Part shown: positions 1 to 7,339 of the stretch, in pieces
Position numbering within the stretch: position 1 is the stretch's first letter
How the letters are laid out: every line of letters starts with the position of its first letter
Virus record (IMG/VR): IMGVR_UViG_3300031669_000092
Location: 1 to 39,749 of that record
Strand: one strand, 5' to 3'
Length of the DNA stretch: 39,749 bases
Source: a virus
Notes under the pieces: model-generated
Databases searched by the model: none
Told to the model about the DNA's origin: nothing
Seen by the model: only the letters and a program-made list of their open reading frames with translations
Position numbers and translations under genes: made by a program

Positions 1-45
1 TCATTATAAGGCTCCGAGTAACTCATCGGGAGGACATAACCCCTG
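1..45. repeat. Left arm of 45-bp inverted repeat (fold-back)
   Basis: This segment is the exact reverse complement of 87-131, with a 41-bp spacer. The other end of the contig (39583-39623) does not contain it, so it does not fit the circular map. The four bases CCTG at 42-45 belong both to the fold-back arm and to the real sequence, a microhomology junction typical of amplification or assembly chimeras. A true terminal hairpin is the less likely alternative. Confidence 0.9.
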
Positions 46-167
46 GAAGTCAGGGTATCAATTTATTATGGGAGCACCCTTTATTTCAGGGGTTATGTCC
101 TCCCGATGAGTTACTCGGAGCCTTATAATGACTTTCCATACGAGGTGACAATCACAGCCATCTGCGG
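42..167. repeat. 126-bp terminal direct repeat, left copy
   Basis: Identical to 39624-39749 over 126 bases and diverging at base 41. It lies inside the tail hub gene, and the reading frame runs on across the join. The simplest reading is a circular or circularly permuted genome of about 39,582 bp. Confidence 0.95.
87..131. repeat. Right arm of 45-bp inverted repeat
   Basis: Reverse complement of 1-45. This arm is the authentic copy because it also occurs at 39669-39713 in the same tail-gene context. Confidence 0.9.
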
Positions 168-2364
168 ACTCGGAGCCTTAAAGAACATCAAATATGACAA
201 TGCCGGAACTCCCTATACCGGAAGGAAATATGAAAGCCAGATCCTGCTGGACATACTCGCCAAAATAGGAGCGACACAGTTCACGGAGATCATCAATATC
301 TATGAAGATAACATGGATGACGACACCGGGGACTCGCCCCTGGATCAGGAGAAGATCGATGTCATCAAAGATGCTGACATGTATTGCTATGAAGTGCTTG
401 AGAAGCTTTTAAATAAATGGAACGCTCTGATCAGGCATCGGGGAGGTGAGTTTTTTATTTACCGCCCCACAGAAATGGTGGGTACAACTTACTACCGGAC
501 ATTTACCGCTGCAACCACAAAGAGCGGATCCTCAATATCATCAGTCGCCAAATTGCTCCGTTCCACATCCGCTACGGCAGACCTGAGAGATCACAATGGG
601 GGAGCTATGATGCTAATACCACCGGCAAAGAAGCTGACACTTACCCTGGACTATGGACATAAGGAGAGCTGGTTCTCAAAATGGGATTTTCTCCCGGAAG
701 ATTTTGATGGAGCCACGGATACCATGGACGGATGGGATAAGATCAATTCTGCTGATCTGAATATGCTCCATATCAGCGAACTGCTCGTAAACGAAAAACA
801 GGGGCTCGCCATTAATACGGTGGACCCATATGATCCGGCAGGGATAAGCCAGATAAGGACTCTGGCAATTTACAGCACTATAGATAAATTTGTTTTATCT
901 TTTGAATTTGGATGGTTTAATGACTCCGGATCCGGAGTGACAGCTTCTAATATTTTAGTTCAGATAACATGCGGAGCTTATTACCTCTCTGAAGTTGACG
1001 ATACGACTGCAGAATGGACGCTGACTCCTACCAGCATAAGCATCCTGCCCGTGGACGTGCTCGGCTCAGCAACGGTCCCGGACGGATGGGCCGGATGGTT
1101 TGAATATATCAGAGAAGTCGTCGGCATACCCCAGAACGGGGATATTGAAGTGAAAGTTATGGCCCAGATTTACGGGGATGTTTATAACTGCTATAAATAC
1201 ATGAAATTTTATTGCAGCTCCTTTGCAGCAAGGCAATACCAGAAGAGCGCATCAGGAAAACTTATCAGACGGGAAAGGCAGTCCGCTGAATCCGTGAAGT
1301 GGAATGAATTATACGGCCTTATTTATAAGCCGGTAGAGGTAATGCTAAAGGAATATATTATAACAAATGCATTGAATGGCATCGAAAAGGCCGATGACTA
1401 CCTTAATGGAGATGTCTCCGACACCGGGATAGATAATATCTTGAACCAGTTTGCCGGATCCCTATCCAGAAGTCTTGCAACACTCACAAAGGTCGCTGCC
1501 AAATTTGTGACAGATTGGGCAGCCACTTACCTGGTAGGGGGAGTGGTCGTCACTTCAGACGGGGAGGATATAATATTCACTTCAAACACTCCGGGCGTAG
1601 CGTTCACAGGGGCCACTACTATAACCGACAAATCAGGCGACCTTGACGGATCGGTAGCGAACACCCAGGCGAATGTGACCGCACAGACAGAGATAGACAC
1701 CGTGACAATAACAGGAACCGGGGGGACGGCAAATATAACATGCAACGGAGTGACAAGGCTGGCAACCTTTGACTTTGACATAGCGACTACATGCTCGAAC
1801 TTTGAAACTGCCTGGGCAGCAGCCTTTGACGCTGCCGGAGTGATCCTTACCGCCGGCCTTAATAGCGTGATCTTTGAAGCCAAGGTAGCAGGAACACCCT
1901 TCTCAGGGAATACAACCATCGTGAATGTCTCAGGAGACCTCACAGGATCAAAAGAAGACACTCAGGCAAACAGGGTAGCAGTAGCTCAGATAGACACGGT
2001 AACCCTGACAGGGGCCAGCGGTACAGCCGATATCCTCTGTGACGCCGTAACAAAAGAGGCGACATTCGATGAACAGCCAACAGCCACATGGCACACCAGG
2101 GGAAATGCTGAAGGGGAGGCTTTGCTTCAGATCACGGGGGCAGAGCAGGGAGTGCAGATGGCAAGACCAAGACAGATGCTCGCAGGATTCCCGGTTTATG
2201 ACCTTGATGTTAATGATACGGATCCTCATGTCGATGTGATCGGGTGCTTTGAAGATGACCTGAACCAGACAGGAGGCAATAACCGGGTATTCGCTTTCAA
2301 CAAGGGAATCTTTGACATGAAAAACCGGCACTGGGATATTGATCTAATAGAAATTGTAGAATGA
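106..2364 (+). CDS. Tail hub / baseplate protein, C-terminal part (gene starts at 39379)
   Basis: A large virion protein that directly follows the tape measure gene on the circular map, the usual place of the distal tail or hub protein. The ATG at 106 is internal. The open frame reaches back to base 42, which equals 39624, and continues from the start codon at 39379, giving about 855 residues when the ends are joined. The N-terminal part is rich in beta-strand-like sequence. Near the C-terminus is a degenerate two-copy repeat of the phage VTLTGxxGTA type (nucleotides about 1534-2076). The terminal residues (GCFEDDLNQTGG onward) look like a compact structural end. No enzymatic motif is visible. 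The function is inferred from position and size, not from a recognised domain. Confidence 0.75.
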   Translation: MSYSEPYNDFPYEVTITAICGLGALKNIKYDNAGTPYTGRKYESQILLDILAKIGATQFTEIINIYEDNMDDDTGDSPLDQEKIDVIKDADMYCYEVLEKLLNKWNALIRHRGGEFFIYRPTEMVGTTYYRTFTAATTKSGSSISSVAKLLRSTSATADLRDHNGGAMMLIPPAKKLTLTLDYGHKESWFSKWDFLPEDFDGATDTMDGWDKINSADLNMLHISELLVNEKQGLAINTVDPYDPAGISQIRTLAIYSTIDKFVLSFEFGWFNDSGSGVTASNILVQITCGAYYLSEVDDTTAEWTLTPTSISILPVDVLGSATVPDGWAGWFEYIREVVGIPQNGDIEVKVMAQIYGDVYNCYKYMKFYCSSFAARQYQKSASGKLIRRERQSAESVKWNELYGLIYKPVEVMLKEYIITNALNGIEKADDYLNGDVSDTGIDNILNQFAGSLSRSLATLTKVAAKFVTDWAATYLVGGVVVTSDGEDIIFTSNTPGVAFTGATTITDKSGDLDGSVANTQANVTAQTEIDTVTITGTGGTANITCNGVTRLATFDFDIATTCSNFETAWAAAFDAAGVILTAGLNSVIFEAKVAGTPFSGNTTIVNVSGDLTGSKEDTQANRVAVAQIDTVTLTGASGTADILCDAVTKEATFDEQPTATWHTRGNAEGEALLQITGAEQGVQMARPRQMLAGFPVYDLDVNDTDPHVDVIGCFEDDLNQTGGNNRVFAFNKGIFDMKNRHWDIDLIEIVE
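1534..2076 (+). repeat. Degenerate protein-level tandem repeat in tail hub
   Basis: Two copies align over about 75 residues. Shared elements in order are GxxFxGxTTI, SGDLxGS, TQAN, IDTVTxTGxxGTAxIxC and VTxxATFD. Between them, once, is a spacer rich in Ala and Phe. The pattern recalls Ig-like or beta-sandwich repeats found in phage tail proteins. Similarity at DNA level is weaker, so the duplication is old. Boundaries are approximate. Confidence 0.75.
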
Positions 2365-2378
2365 AATAACATACAGAC

Positions 2379-2693
2379 ATGGCAGGACAGACATTAACAA
2401 TAAAAAAAGGCGATGCGGACACCTTCACCGAGACCATCACGAACCTAACATCGCTCAGCGGGTACACTGCAAAGATGTATATCTATGACGAGGAAGGGAC
2501 GGAACTGGACACTATCGACGGCAACATTGACGAGCTGGACATAACCTATGACCTGGTGAACGAATCCAGTAAGACATATACCGTCGGGACGTATTACTTT
2601 GAGACGAAGATCTGGGACGAGAGCGATCATGTATATACACCCAGCTCAGGGCTTTTTATCATTGAACCAACTCAGGAGGAAGATCCAAGCTGA
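2379..2693 (+). CDS. Small virion protein, beta-sandwich-like
   Basis: This 104-residue protein sits between the tail hub and the fibre and overlaps the fibre gene start by one base (TGATG). It opens with GQTLTIKKGD and alternates short polar beta strands (TAKMYIYDEEG, YYFETKIWDE) without cysteine or membrane segments. That layout resembles the N-terminal domain of baseplate upper (BppU-like) proteins that link the hub to receptor-binding proteins. I infer a baseplate or fibre-attachment role from its position. No family-defining motif was recognised. Confidence 0.65.
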   Translation: MAGQTLTIKKGDADTFTETITNLTSLSGYTAKMYIYDEEGTELDTIDGNIDELDITYDLVNESSKTYTVGTYYFETKIWDESDHVYTPSSGLFIIEPTQEEDPS

Positions 2694-4894
2694 TGGGCAG
2701 GATTTACGGAACCATATCACAAAAGGGAGTCGCTGGCTCGATAACCCAAAAAGGAGTGAGGGGGAGTATTGTGGAATCCGGTGCTTTCAACTGGTCAGCC
2801 TGGTGGGCGACACGAACTCCGTCAGGATTAGAGACAACTGCAATTTCTGACACATCCATTCAGGTTGACTGGACAGACGGAGCAGAAGCAGCAGATGGTA
2901 TTCATGTTTATGTTGATGGGGTACTAACAGAAATAGCCGCCTATGGTGATGAAACAGTTACCTTAACTGGATTAACAGCAGGAACAGAATATACTATTAC
3001 TGTTGTTGCTTATAGCGGAAGTCAGGAAAGCCCCGCCATTACAGGAACTCAATATACTTTCAATATTGCCGGATTTATTGCTTATCTCACCACCGAGGGT
3101 ATTTGGGCAAAACTTGACCTTGTTAATCTTGCGATGGCCGGGACTTCAGGATATAAAAATCTCAAAGACGATGCAGTTGTAGCTTCGTTATCAGATGCGG
3201 GCAAGGCATTCCTTGAAAATAATGTAGGATTTTTTACAAATGCTTTTGATGGTTATATAGTATATGATTGGAAGCCGTCTGAGGTGGGTAATAATTATTC
3301 TGTAAATAGTGCATATTTCGGGGTATATAATTGGATGCCTATTTTTGAAAATACTCCTATCGCTGGATGCTATGACGGAACAAATCAACTGACGTTACAG
3401 ATTTTAAGAAATAATAATCAGTTGCGCTATGCAATTAATATGGGGGCGAGTACTAAAAATATTGCCTATACAGGAGCGTCTGATGGGCTTATTTCTTTAA
3501 GAAAACTCAATAATGATGTAACTGTCTCTCGTAATGGAGTTGAAATAAATACATCTGCCATAACAACTACTAATGTACCTACTGTTAAACTTTGGGGATG
3601 TTGTAATAATAATAATGGGGCATTAATTTCCCCTTCCTATCGCAAATTAGGAGCAGTAATCACTGGAGCCTACCTGACTAATGCAGAAGATTTAAAGATT
3701 AAATATGCACTTGATACATACATTTTATCAGCCATTAACTATCCTGATTATTATGATTCAGGGTCAGTTAGATATTCTATTGTAGGGCATGATATTAAGA
3801 ACATAAAATGTGTTGACGGTGATTATATGTTTGCAGTTACCTCAGGATATGTGTGGTATAGTAGTAATGCAGGGTCAACATGGACATCAAAAGCATTTAC
3901 AGATGCTTTATATGTTGATTTTGTAAAATTTTGGGATACAGGTACTGTTAGTTTTGCTGCCTACAATAAGATTTACCGAAGTGATGATGCTTTAACAACC
4001 ATAGTAGAAGTCATTACACAATTACCTGATACTTCTCCCTATACAATCCACGTACCTGTCAATGCCACATATCCGGGAACGTATTATTGGTTGATTGATG
4101 CAACTAAAAAGATGTATCGTTCAGGGGCAGAGATTTTTATATGGGGTAATTATGCTAATGTAAATAGAGGGGCTGCGCCAGTTAATGTTTATGAATTGTC
4201 TAATGATGGTCAGGTCTGTACTGTGATTTATCAATTTGGTCAGAATCCTTTTTATAAAGATGACGGTACAACTGATGGGGGGACGACAGGGAATTTACTT
4301 GGAGATGCTACAAATCCCGAATATGTAAGGCATATTCATTCGGTTTGTTGGGATGAAACAAATGCAACTGTATATTTTTGTACCGGGGATTTTGATAGAG
4401 CAGGGCCTATTTATGAAGTAAAGTGGGTGAAATTAGTTTATTCTTTGGGTGTTTATACCCCGACTATTTTAGTAGAGGCTACGTATGCGAGTTGCTATAA
4501 GGCCACGGGGCTTAATGTTATTAATGGGTATGTTTATTATGCGGCGGACATTGATGCCCCGCTTGCAACCAGAGGAGTGTATAAAGTAGCTATTGCAGAT
4601 ATAGCAGACATAAATAAACACACTTTATTGTACTATACACCCAATACATTTATGAGTCTTGTACGTGATGGTAATAATTTAATTGCAACAACCTTTTCAG
4701 GTACTCAATTTGTGCTAATAAGTAAAGATTTAGGAGTCACATGGGAAGAAGTGCTTCTTGAAAAGATGCCCGGTTATTCCAGCAACGGCAGGATGCAGTG
4801 TATTGGCAATAAGGATAGTGATGGTTACTTTTGGTATTATCATAATTATAATGATTGGTCTTATAACATGAAGATTAAAGTAAAGATAATCTGA
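2693..4894 (+). CDS. Tail fibre / receptor-binding protein with FN3 and Asp-box repeats
   Basis: This 733-residue protein starts with a short conserved-looking attachment segment (GxIYGTISQKGVxGSI). It is followed by a fibronectin type III domain at about residues 42-122, with the typical TGLTAGTEYTITVVAY strand. Residues about 125-350 look like a lectin-type or concanavalin-like beta sandwich. The remainder contains Asp-box-like motifs (SSNAGSTW near 390, SKDLGVTW near 680) of the kind that mark sialidase-type beta propellers. The first 300 bases match the GC-richer virion genes, then composition becomes clearly AT-rich. This suggests that the receptor-binding part was swapped in by recombination. 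Role: host surface recognition, possibly glycan binding. Catalytic activity cannot be claimed. Confidence 0.8.
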   Translation: MGRIYGTISQKGVAGSITQKGVRGSIVESGAFNWSAWWATRTPSGLETTAISDTSIQVDWTDGAEAADGIHVYVDGVLTEIAAYGDETVTLTGLTAGTEYTITVVAYSGSQESPAITGTQYTFNIAGFIAYLTTEGIWAKLDLVNLAMAGTSGYKNLKDDAVVASLSDAGKAFLENNVGFFTNAFDGYIVYDWKPSEVGNNYSVNSAYFGVYNWMPIFENTPIAGCYDGTNQLTLQILRNNNQLRYAINMGASTKNIAYTGASDGLISLRKLNNDVTVSRNGVEINTSAITTTNVPTVKLWGCCNNNNGALISPSYRKLGAVITGAYLTNAEDLKIKYALDTYILSAINYPDYYDSGSVRYSIVGHDIKNIKCVDGDYMFAVTSGYVWYSSNAGSTWTSKAFTDALYVDFVKFWDTGTVSFAAYNKIYRSDDALTTIVEVITQLPDTSPYTIHVPVNATYPGTYYWLIDATKKMYRSGAEIFIWGNYANVNRGAAPVNVYELSNDGQVCTVIYQFGQNPFYKDDGTTDGGTTGNLLGDATNPEYVRHIHSVCWDETNATVYFCTGDFDRAGPIYEVKWVKLVYSLGVYTPTILVEATYASCYKATGLNVINGYVYYAADIDAPLATRGVYKVAIADIADINKHTLLYYTPNTFMSLVRDGNNLIATTFSGTQFVLISKDLGVTWEEVLLEKMPGYSSNGRMQCIGNKDSDGYFWYYHNYNDWSYNMKIKVKII

Positions 4895-4895
4895 A

Positions 4896-4976
4896 ATGGA
4901 AGAAATTATTGCAATAGCAATGGAGATTTATAATTCAAAGACTCCGGAAGAACTTAATGAACTTGATTGGTTTTAA
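4896..4976 (+). CDS. Possible 26-residue peptide
   Basis: A short acidic reading frame (MEEIIAIAMEIYNSK, ending ELDWF) begins one base after the fibre stop codon. It would be an amphipathic helix. Its only support is the tight spacing and the absence of another use for the segment, so it may be non-coding. Confidence 0.3.
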   Translation: MEEIIAIAMEIYNSKTPEELNELDWF

Positions 4977-4982
4977 TATTAA

Positions 4983-4994
4983 CTTAAATTTAAG
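4983..4994. promoter_or_regulatory. 12-bp perfect palindrome CTTAAATTTAAG
   Basis: A fully symmetric AT-rich palindrome lies 11 bases before the start of the next gene. It could be an operator or simply an AT-rich coincidence. No -33/-7 promoter pair is obvious beside it. Confidence 0.25.
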
Positions 4995-5005
4995 ATTATG
5001 CCAGT

Positions 5006-5440
5006 ATGAGTGAACCCTGTATTTATAAAGATCAGATTGACAAACTTGTTGATTCAGTACCGAGATTGGAGGAAAAAATAAACAATCTCAACACGGCTGT
5101 TGCCTCACATACGGTTGTGATAACAAGGCTTCTTGAATTTCAATCACAATTAAATGGCGAAGCAAAAGGTAAAAAAGAACTTGAAGCCAGATTATTGATC
5201 GCAACCGAACTTAAAGCAACCCAAAAAAGAGATAAGCGCCAATGGATATTCATTTATGCTATGGTCGCTATTGCAGCAATAGGATTGGCATTTACAGCAT
5301 ATTTCGGATTTAAAAACTCTAAAACACCTGAAATAGTAAGAGAAAGCATTGACAATATGGAAGGCATTTCAAAAGTAACGAGGGGCGGTTATGTCAGGTA
5401 TAATGATCAGGGTTTAAGTGATTCAGTAAAAGTTAAATAA
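5006..5440 (+). CDS. Membrane-anchored coiled-coil protein of the lysis region
   Basis: This 144-residue protein has an N-terminal cytoplasmic coiled coil (about 8-75, heptad-rich and charged), then one transmembrane helix at about 80-102 (WIFIYAMVAIAAIGLAF), and a short polar C-terminus. The stop overlaps the endolysin start by one base. Proteins of this shape often lie next to phage lysins and may act as holin accessory or regulator. I do not recognise a named family. The start is fixed by MSEPCIY after an A-rich stretch. Confidence 0.65.
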   Translation: MSEPCIYKDQIDKLVDSVPRLEEKINNLNTAVASHTVVITRLLEFQSQLNGEAKGKKELEARLLIATELKATQKRDKRQWIFIYAMVAIAAIGLAFTAYFGFKNSKTPEIVRESIDNMEGISKVTRGGYVRYNDQGLSDSVKVK

Positions 5441-5907
5441 TGGAAACACGTGAATTGCATTGGTTAGAGTTAATGAAGTATCACGGGTTAAAGGAGATTC
5501 CGGGGCCCGTTGATAATCCGGTCATTGTAGCCTGGTTTAAGGAGATGGGCTACGCGGAGATCCAGGATGATGAGACGGCCTGGTGTTCGCTTACCATAAA
5601 CATCATGGCTAAGCGTTGTAGATTGGAATACACCGGCAAGCTTGATGCACGGAGCTGGATGAAGGTTGGTTTACCGGTAACGGAGCCGAAGATAGGTCAT
5701 GTTGTAGTGTTCTGGCGGGAGAAGAAGGATGGATGGAAGGGGCATGTAGGGCTTTTTGCCGGGTTCAGCAGGGACAAGACGCAGGTATTCACTCTTGGGG
5801 GCAATCAGAATAATATGATAGGTATAAGGGCCTATCCTGTTCAGGCTGCCGATTTCGGATTACTCGGTTACAGGGAGCTCAATAAAACATACGAAGATAT
5901 TCATTAG
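5440..5907 (+). CDS. CHAP-like / TIGR02594-type endolysin
   Basis: A 155-residue peptidoglycan hydrolase expected to cut the peptide part of the cell wall at the end of infection. The catalytic triad reads as Cys49 (in DDETAWCSL), His102 (in KGHVGLFAG) and Asn122 (in TLGGNQNN), the order used by NlpC/P60-CHAP cysteine peptidases. Length and motif spacing match small phage lysins annotated as TIGR02594 family. There is no signal peptide, so release would depend on the adjacent holin-like membrane proteins. The gene overlaps its upstream neighbour by one base. Confidence 0.85.
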   Translation: METRELHWLELMKYHGLKEIPGPVDNPVIVAWFKEMGYAEIQDDETAWCSLTINIMAKRCRLEYTGKLDARSWMKVGLPVTEPKIGHVVVFWREKKDGWKGHVGLFAGFSRDKTQVFTLGGNQNNMIGIRAYPVQAADFGLLGYRELNKTYEDIH

Positions 5908-5910
5908 GCA

Positions 5911-6051
5911 ATGAAATTCTCAAATACATACAGACTTTTTAAGATTAAAAAGGCCCTGAAATTGATCGGCCAGTTTTTCAAAGACTGGTGGTATGTTATC
6001 GGGATCGGAATTGCTATTTATTTATTCACTAAAATAGACGAAATATTATGA
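5911..6051 (+). CDS. Small single-pass membrane protein (holin-like candidate)
   Basis: This 46-residue protein has a basic N-terminus (FKIKKALKLI) followed by one hydrophobic helix (WWYVIGIGIAIYLF) and a short charged tail. It starts three bases after the endolysin stop, and its stop codon overlaps the next start (ATGA). Its size, topology and location suit a small holin or antiholin-type protein. The function is inferred from context only. Confidence 0.65.
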   Translation: MKFSNTYRLFKIKKALKLIGQFFKDWWYVIGIGIAIYLFTKIDEIL

Positions 6052-6380
6052 AAGCATGGATTTTGTTTTTCCTCGGAACGCTTGCATACTTTTTATATAA
6101 ATACATAAACAGGAGCAAGAAGACAATAGGCTTTAAAATCGGCTTCTGGTTCAAGGATAACTGGCCGGAACTGGTTTTATCTTTTGTCGTGGACTTTGGC
6201 ATGGCCCTGGTTTTTCTCGACAAAACCCCGGCTATTGATTTCTCACAGATTGCATGGATACCGGCATGGCTTAAAGCCAGGGCTGTATTGCAATTATTCG
6301 CTTTCTTCCTCGGTTACGGAGGAGGGCTGGTTGTTTATAATATTCTTAAAAAGAAAGTGAAGGATGCTAATGGGAATTAA
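6048..6380 (+). CDS. Holin-like multi-pass membrane protein
   Basis: This 110-residue protein has three predicted membrane segments: residues 2-18 (AWILFFLGTLAYFLYKY), about 38-57 (WPELVLSFVVDFGMALVFL) and about 80-100 (LQLFAFFLGYGGGLVVYNIL). It ends with a lysine-rich cytoplasmic tail. The three-segment layout, the size, and the place just after the endolysin are those of class I holins. It overlaps both neighbours slightly. The exact family was not recognised. Confidence 0.65.
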   Translation: MKAWILFFLGTLAYFLYKYINRSKKTIGFKIGFWFKDNWPELVLSFVVDFGMALVFLDKTPAIDFSQIAWIPAWLKARAVLQLFAFFLGYGGGLVVYNILKKKVKDANGN

Positions 6381-7002
6381 AACATTTATAGGAAAGATCA
6401 CTTCGGCAAAGATACTGGCCATTTTGCTGGCAGCGGGTATCTTCACAGTCGCCATCCTTGCCATGAAGCTGACCAGGGCCCAGTCAGAAAGAGACCGGTA
6501 CCATAATAACTACGAGGTCCTTAATACAGGGCTGGAGCAGATCATCATTGCAGACTCGCTCCGGGGAGTGAAGATCCGGCAGCTGGAACTGGATAAAGAA
6601 GAGCTCCGGGAATATTACGACGGGGAGCTCATGAAAACCCTGAAGGACATGGATATCAGGCTGCGGAAGATGGAAGGATTCAGCACCGTCGCCACAGAGA
6701 CCGAGAATAACATAAATACCTTTTTCAGGGATACGGTGATCAGAGACACGGTGCGCATAGAAAAACTGGAATACCGATCCCGCTGGTTTGACATAGACAT
6801 CATAAAACAGGGACAGGAAGCAAATATAAGAGCATTCTCCCGTGACAGCTTGATCCAGGTCGTCTATTGGGACCGGAAAGGATTCTGGCCTCTTAAATGG
6901 ACTAAAAAGAAGGAATATTTTCAAAACATAATATCGGCCAACCCTGACAGTCGAATAACATATAGCCGTTATATCGTCCCGGAAAGAAAACGAACCAAAT
7001 AG
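6364..7002 (+). CDS. Membrane-anchored periplasmic coiled-coil protein, spanin-like
   Basis: This 212-residue protein has an N-terminal signal anchor at about 13-34 (AKILAILLAAGIFTVAILAM) followed by a long charged coiled coil (about 38-105). After that comes a mixed region with paired aromatic and charged residues (WDRKGFWPLKWTKKKEY), and a basic end. This matches the topology of an inner-membrane spanin (Rz-like), though it is longer than coliphage Rz. A second start, MGIK at 6370, is equally possible. It is the last gene before a strong terminator. No separate outer-membrane lipoprotein partner was found. Confidence 0.6.
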   Translation: MLMGIKTFIGKITSAKILAILLAAGIFTVAILAMKLTRAQSERDRYHNNYEVLNTGLEQIIIADSLRGVKIRQLELDKEELREYYDGELMKTLKDMDIRLRKMEGFSTVATETENNINTFFRDTVIRDTVRIEKLEYRSRWFDIDIIKQGQEANIRAFSRDSLIQVVYWDRKGFWPLKWTKKKEYFQNIISANPDSRITYSRYIVPERKRTK

Positions 7003-7041
7003 GTTTATTTCATGGTTTAAGTTTTAGGTTAGGATCAGGGT

Positions 7042-7072
7042 AGCCCCGGGGTGGTTCACCGGGGCTTTTTTT
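7042..7072 (+). terminator. Strong intrinsic terminator after the lysis genes
   Basis: The hairpin AGCCCCGG (7042-7049) pairs with CCGGGGCT (7059-7066) and runs into seven T residues. It ends the long late operon. Confidence 0.92.
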
Positions 7073-7084
7073 GCCCTGAAAGCA

Positions 7085-7100
7085 GTACCATTGCACGACC
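7085..7100 (+). repeat. 16-bp direct repeat, likely integrase arm site (copy 1)
   Basis: GTACCATTGCACGACC occurs here and again at 7321-7336, on either side of the tRNA-like att core. Flanking direct repeats are the usual form of arm-type binding sites for tyrosine integrases. The role is inferred. Confidence 0.75.
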
Positions 7101-7152
7101 ATTAATAAATAACGGGAATCTGCGAAACTCGCAACCCCCCGTCTTTTCTATG

Positions 7153-7198
7153 TCGGGGTGATCTGACTCGAACAGACGACCCCTTGCACCCCATGCAA
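7153..7198 (-). other. attP: Phage attachment site core: 3' half of tRNA-Pro(GGG)
   Basis: Read on the minus strand from 7198 to 7153, this is the 3' half of a tRNA. It contains an anticodon arm TTGC-ATGGGGT-GCAA with anticodon GGG, variable loop GGGGTCG, and a T arm with loop TTCGAGT. The acceptor strand CACCCCG and discriminator A follow. The 5' half (D arm, acceptor 5' strand) is absent, so it is not a functional tRNA. Phages that integrate into tRNA genes carry just this part in attP. The 3' side towards 7151 continues with CA. The outer anticodon-stem pair is mismatched, which marks where homology to a host tRNA gene probably ends. Confidence 0.82.
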
Positions 7199-7300
7199 CC
7201 CGCATAGGGTTTTTTATATCCCTTAATTATTGCCGTTCTCCTGCCCTTATTGCGCCGATTAGCTCTTTTAAAAAACAAATCACATATATCATAATTTGTT

Positions 7301-7309
7301 TATATTTGC
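7301..7309 (+). promoter_or_regulatory. Possible Bacteroidota -7 promoter element before integrase
   Basis: TATATTTGC fits the TAnnTTTG -7 consensus and lies about 31 bases before the integrase ATG. A matching -33 TTTG at the usual distance is not clear, so the support is weak. The 7003-7339 gap otherwise holds the terminator, the att core and the two arm repeats. Confidence 0.35.
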
Positions 7310-7320
7310 CTTAATTGTTT

Positions 7321-7336
7321 GTACCATTGCACGACC
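7321..7336 (+). repeat. 16-bp direct repeat, likely integrase arm site (copy 2)
   Basis: Exact copy of 7085-7100. It ends three bases before the integrase start codon, so bound integrase could also repress its own gene. Confidence 0.75.
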
Positions 7337-7339
7337 TTT

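Noticed and set aside
1527-1961. 144-codon minus-strand frame in the tail hub
   Set aside because: It is the complement of the Thr/Val-rich repeat segment; the repeat itself makes it look regular.
7153-7198. Functional tRNA gene
   Set aside because: Only the 3' half is present; the D arm and 5' acceptor strand are missing and the outer anticodon-stem pair does not match. It is better explained as an attachment site.
7197-7215. Second terminator (AACCC/GGGTT stem followed by T residues)
   Set aside because: The stem is only five pairs and sits at the edge of the att core; the strong terminator at 7042-7072 already ends the upstream operon.
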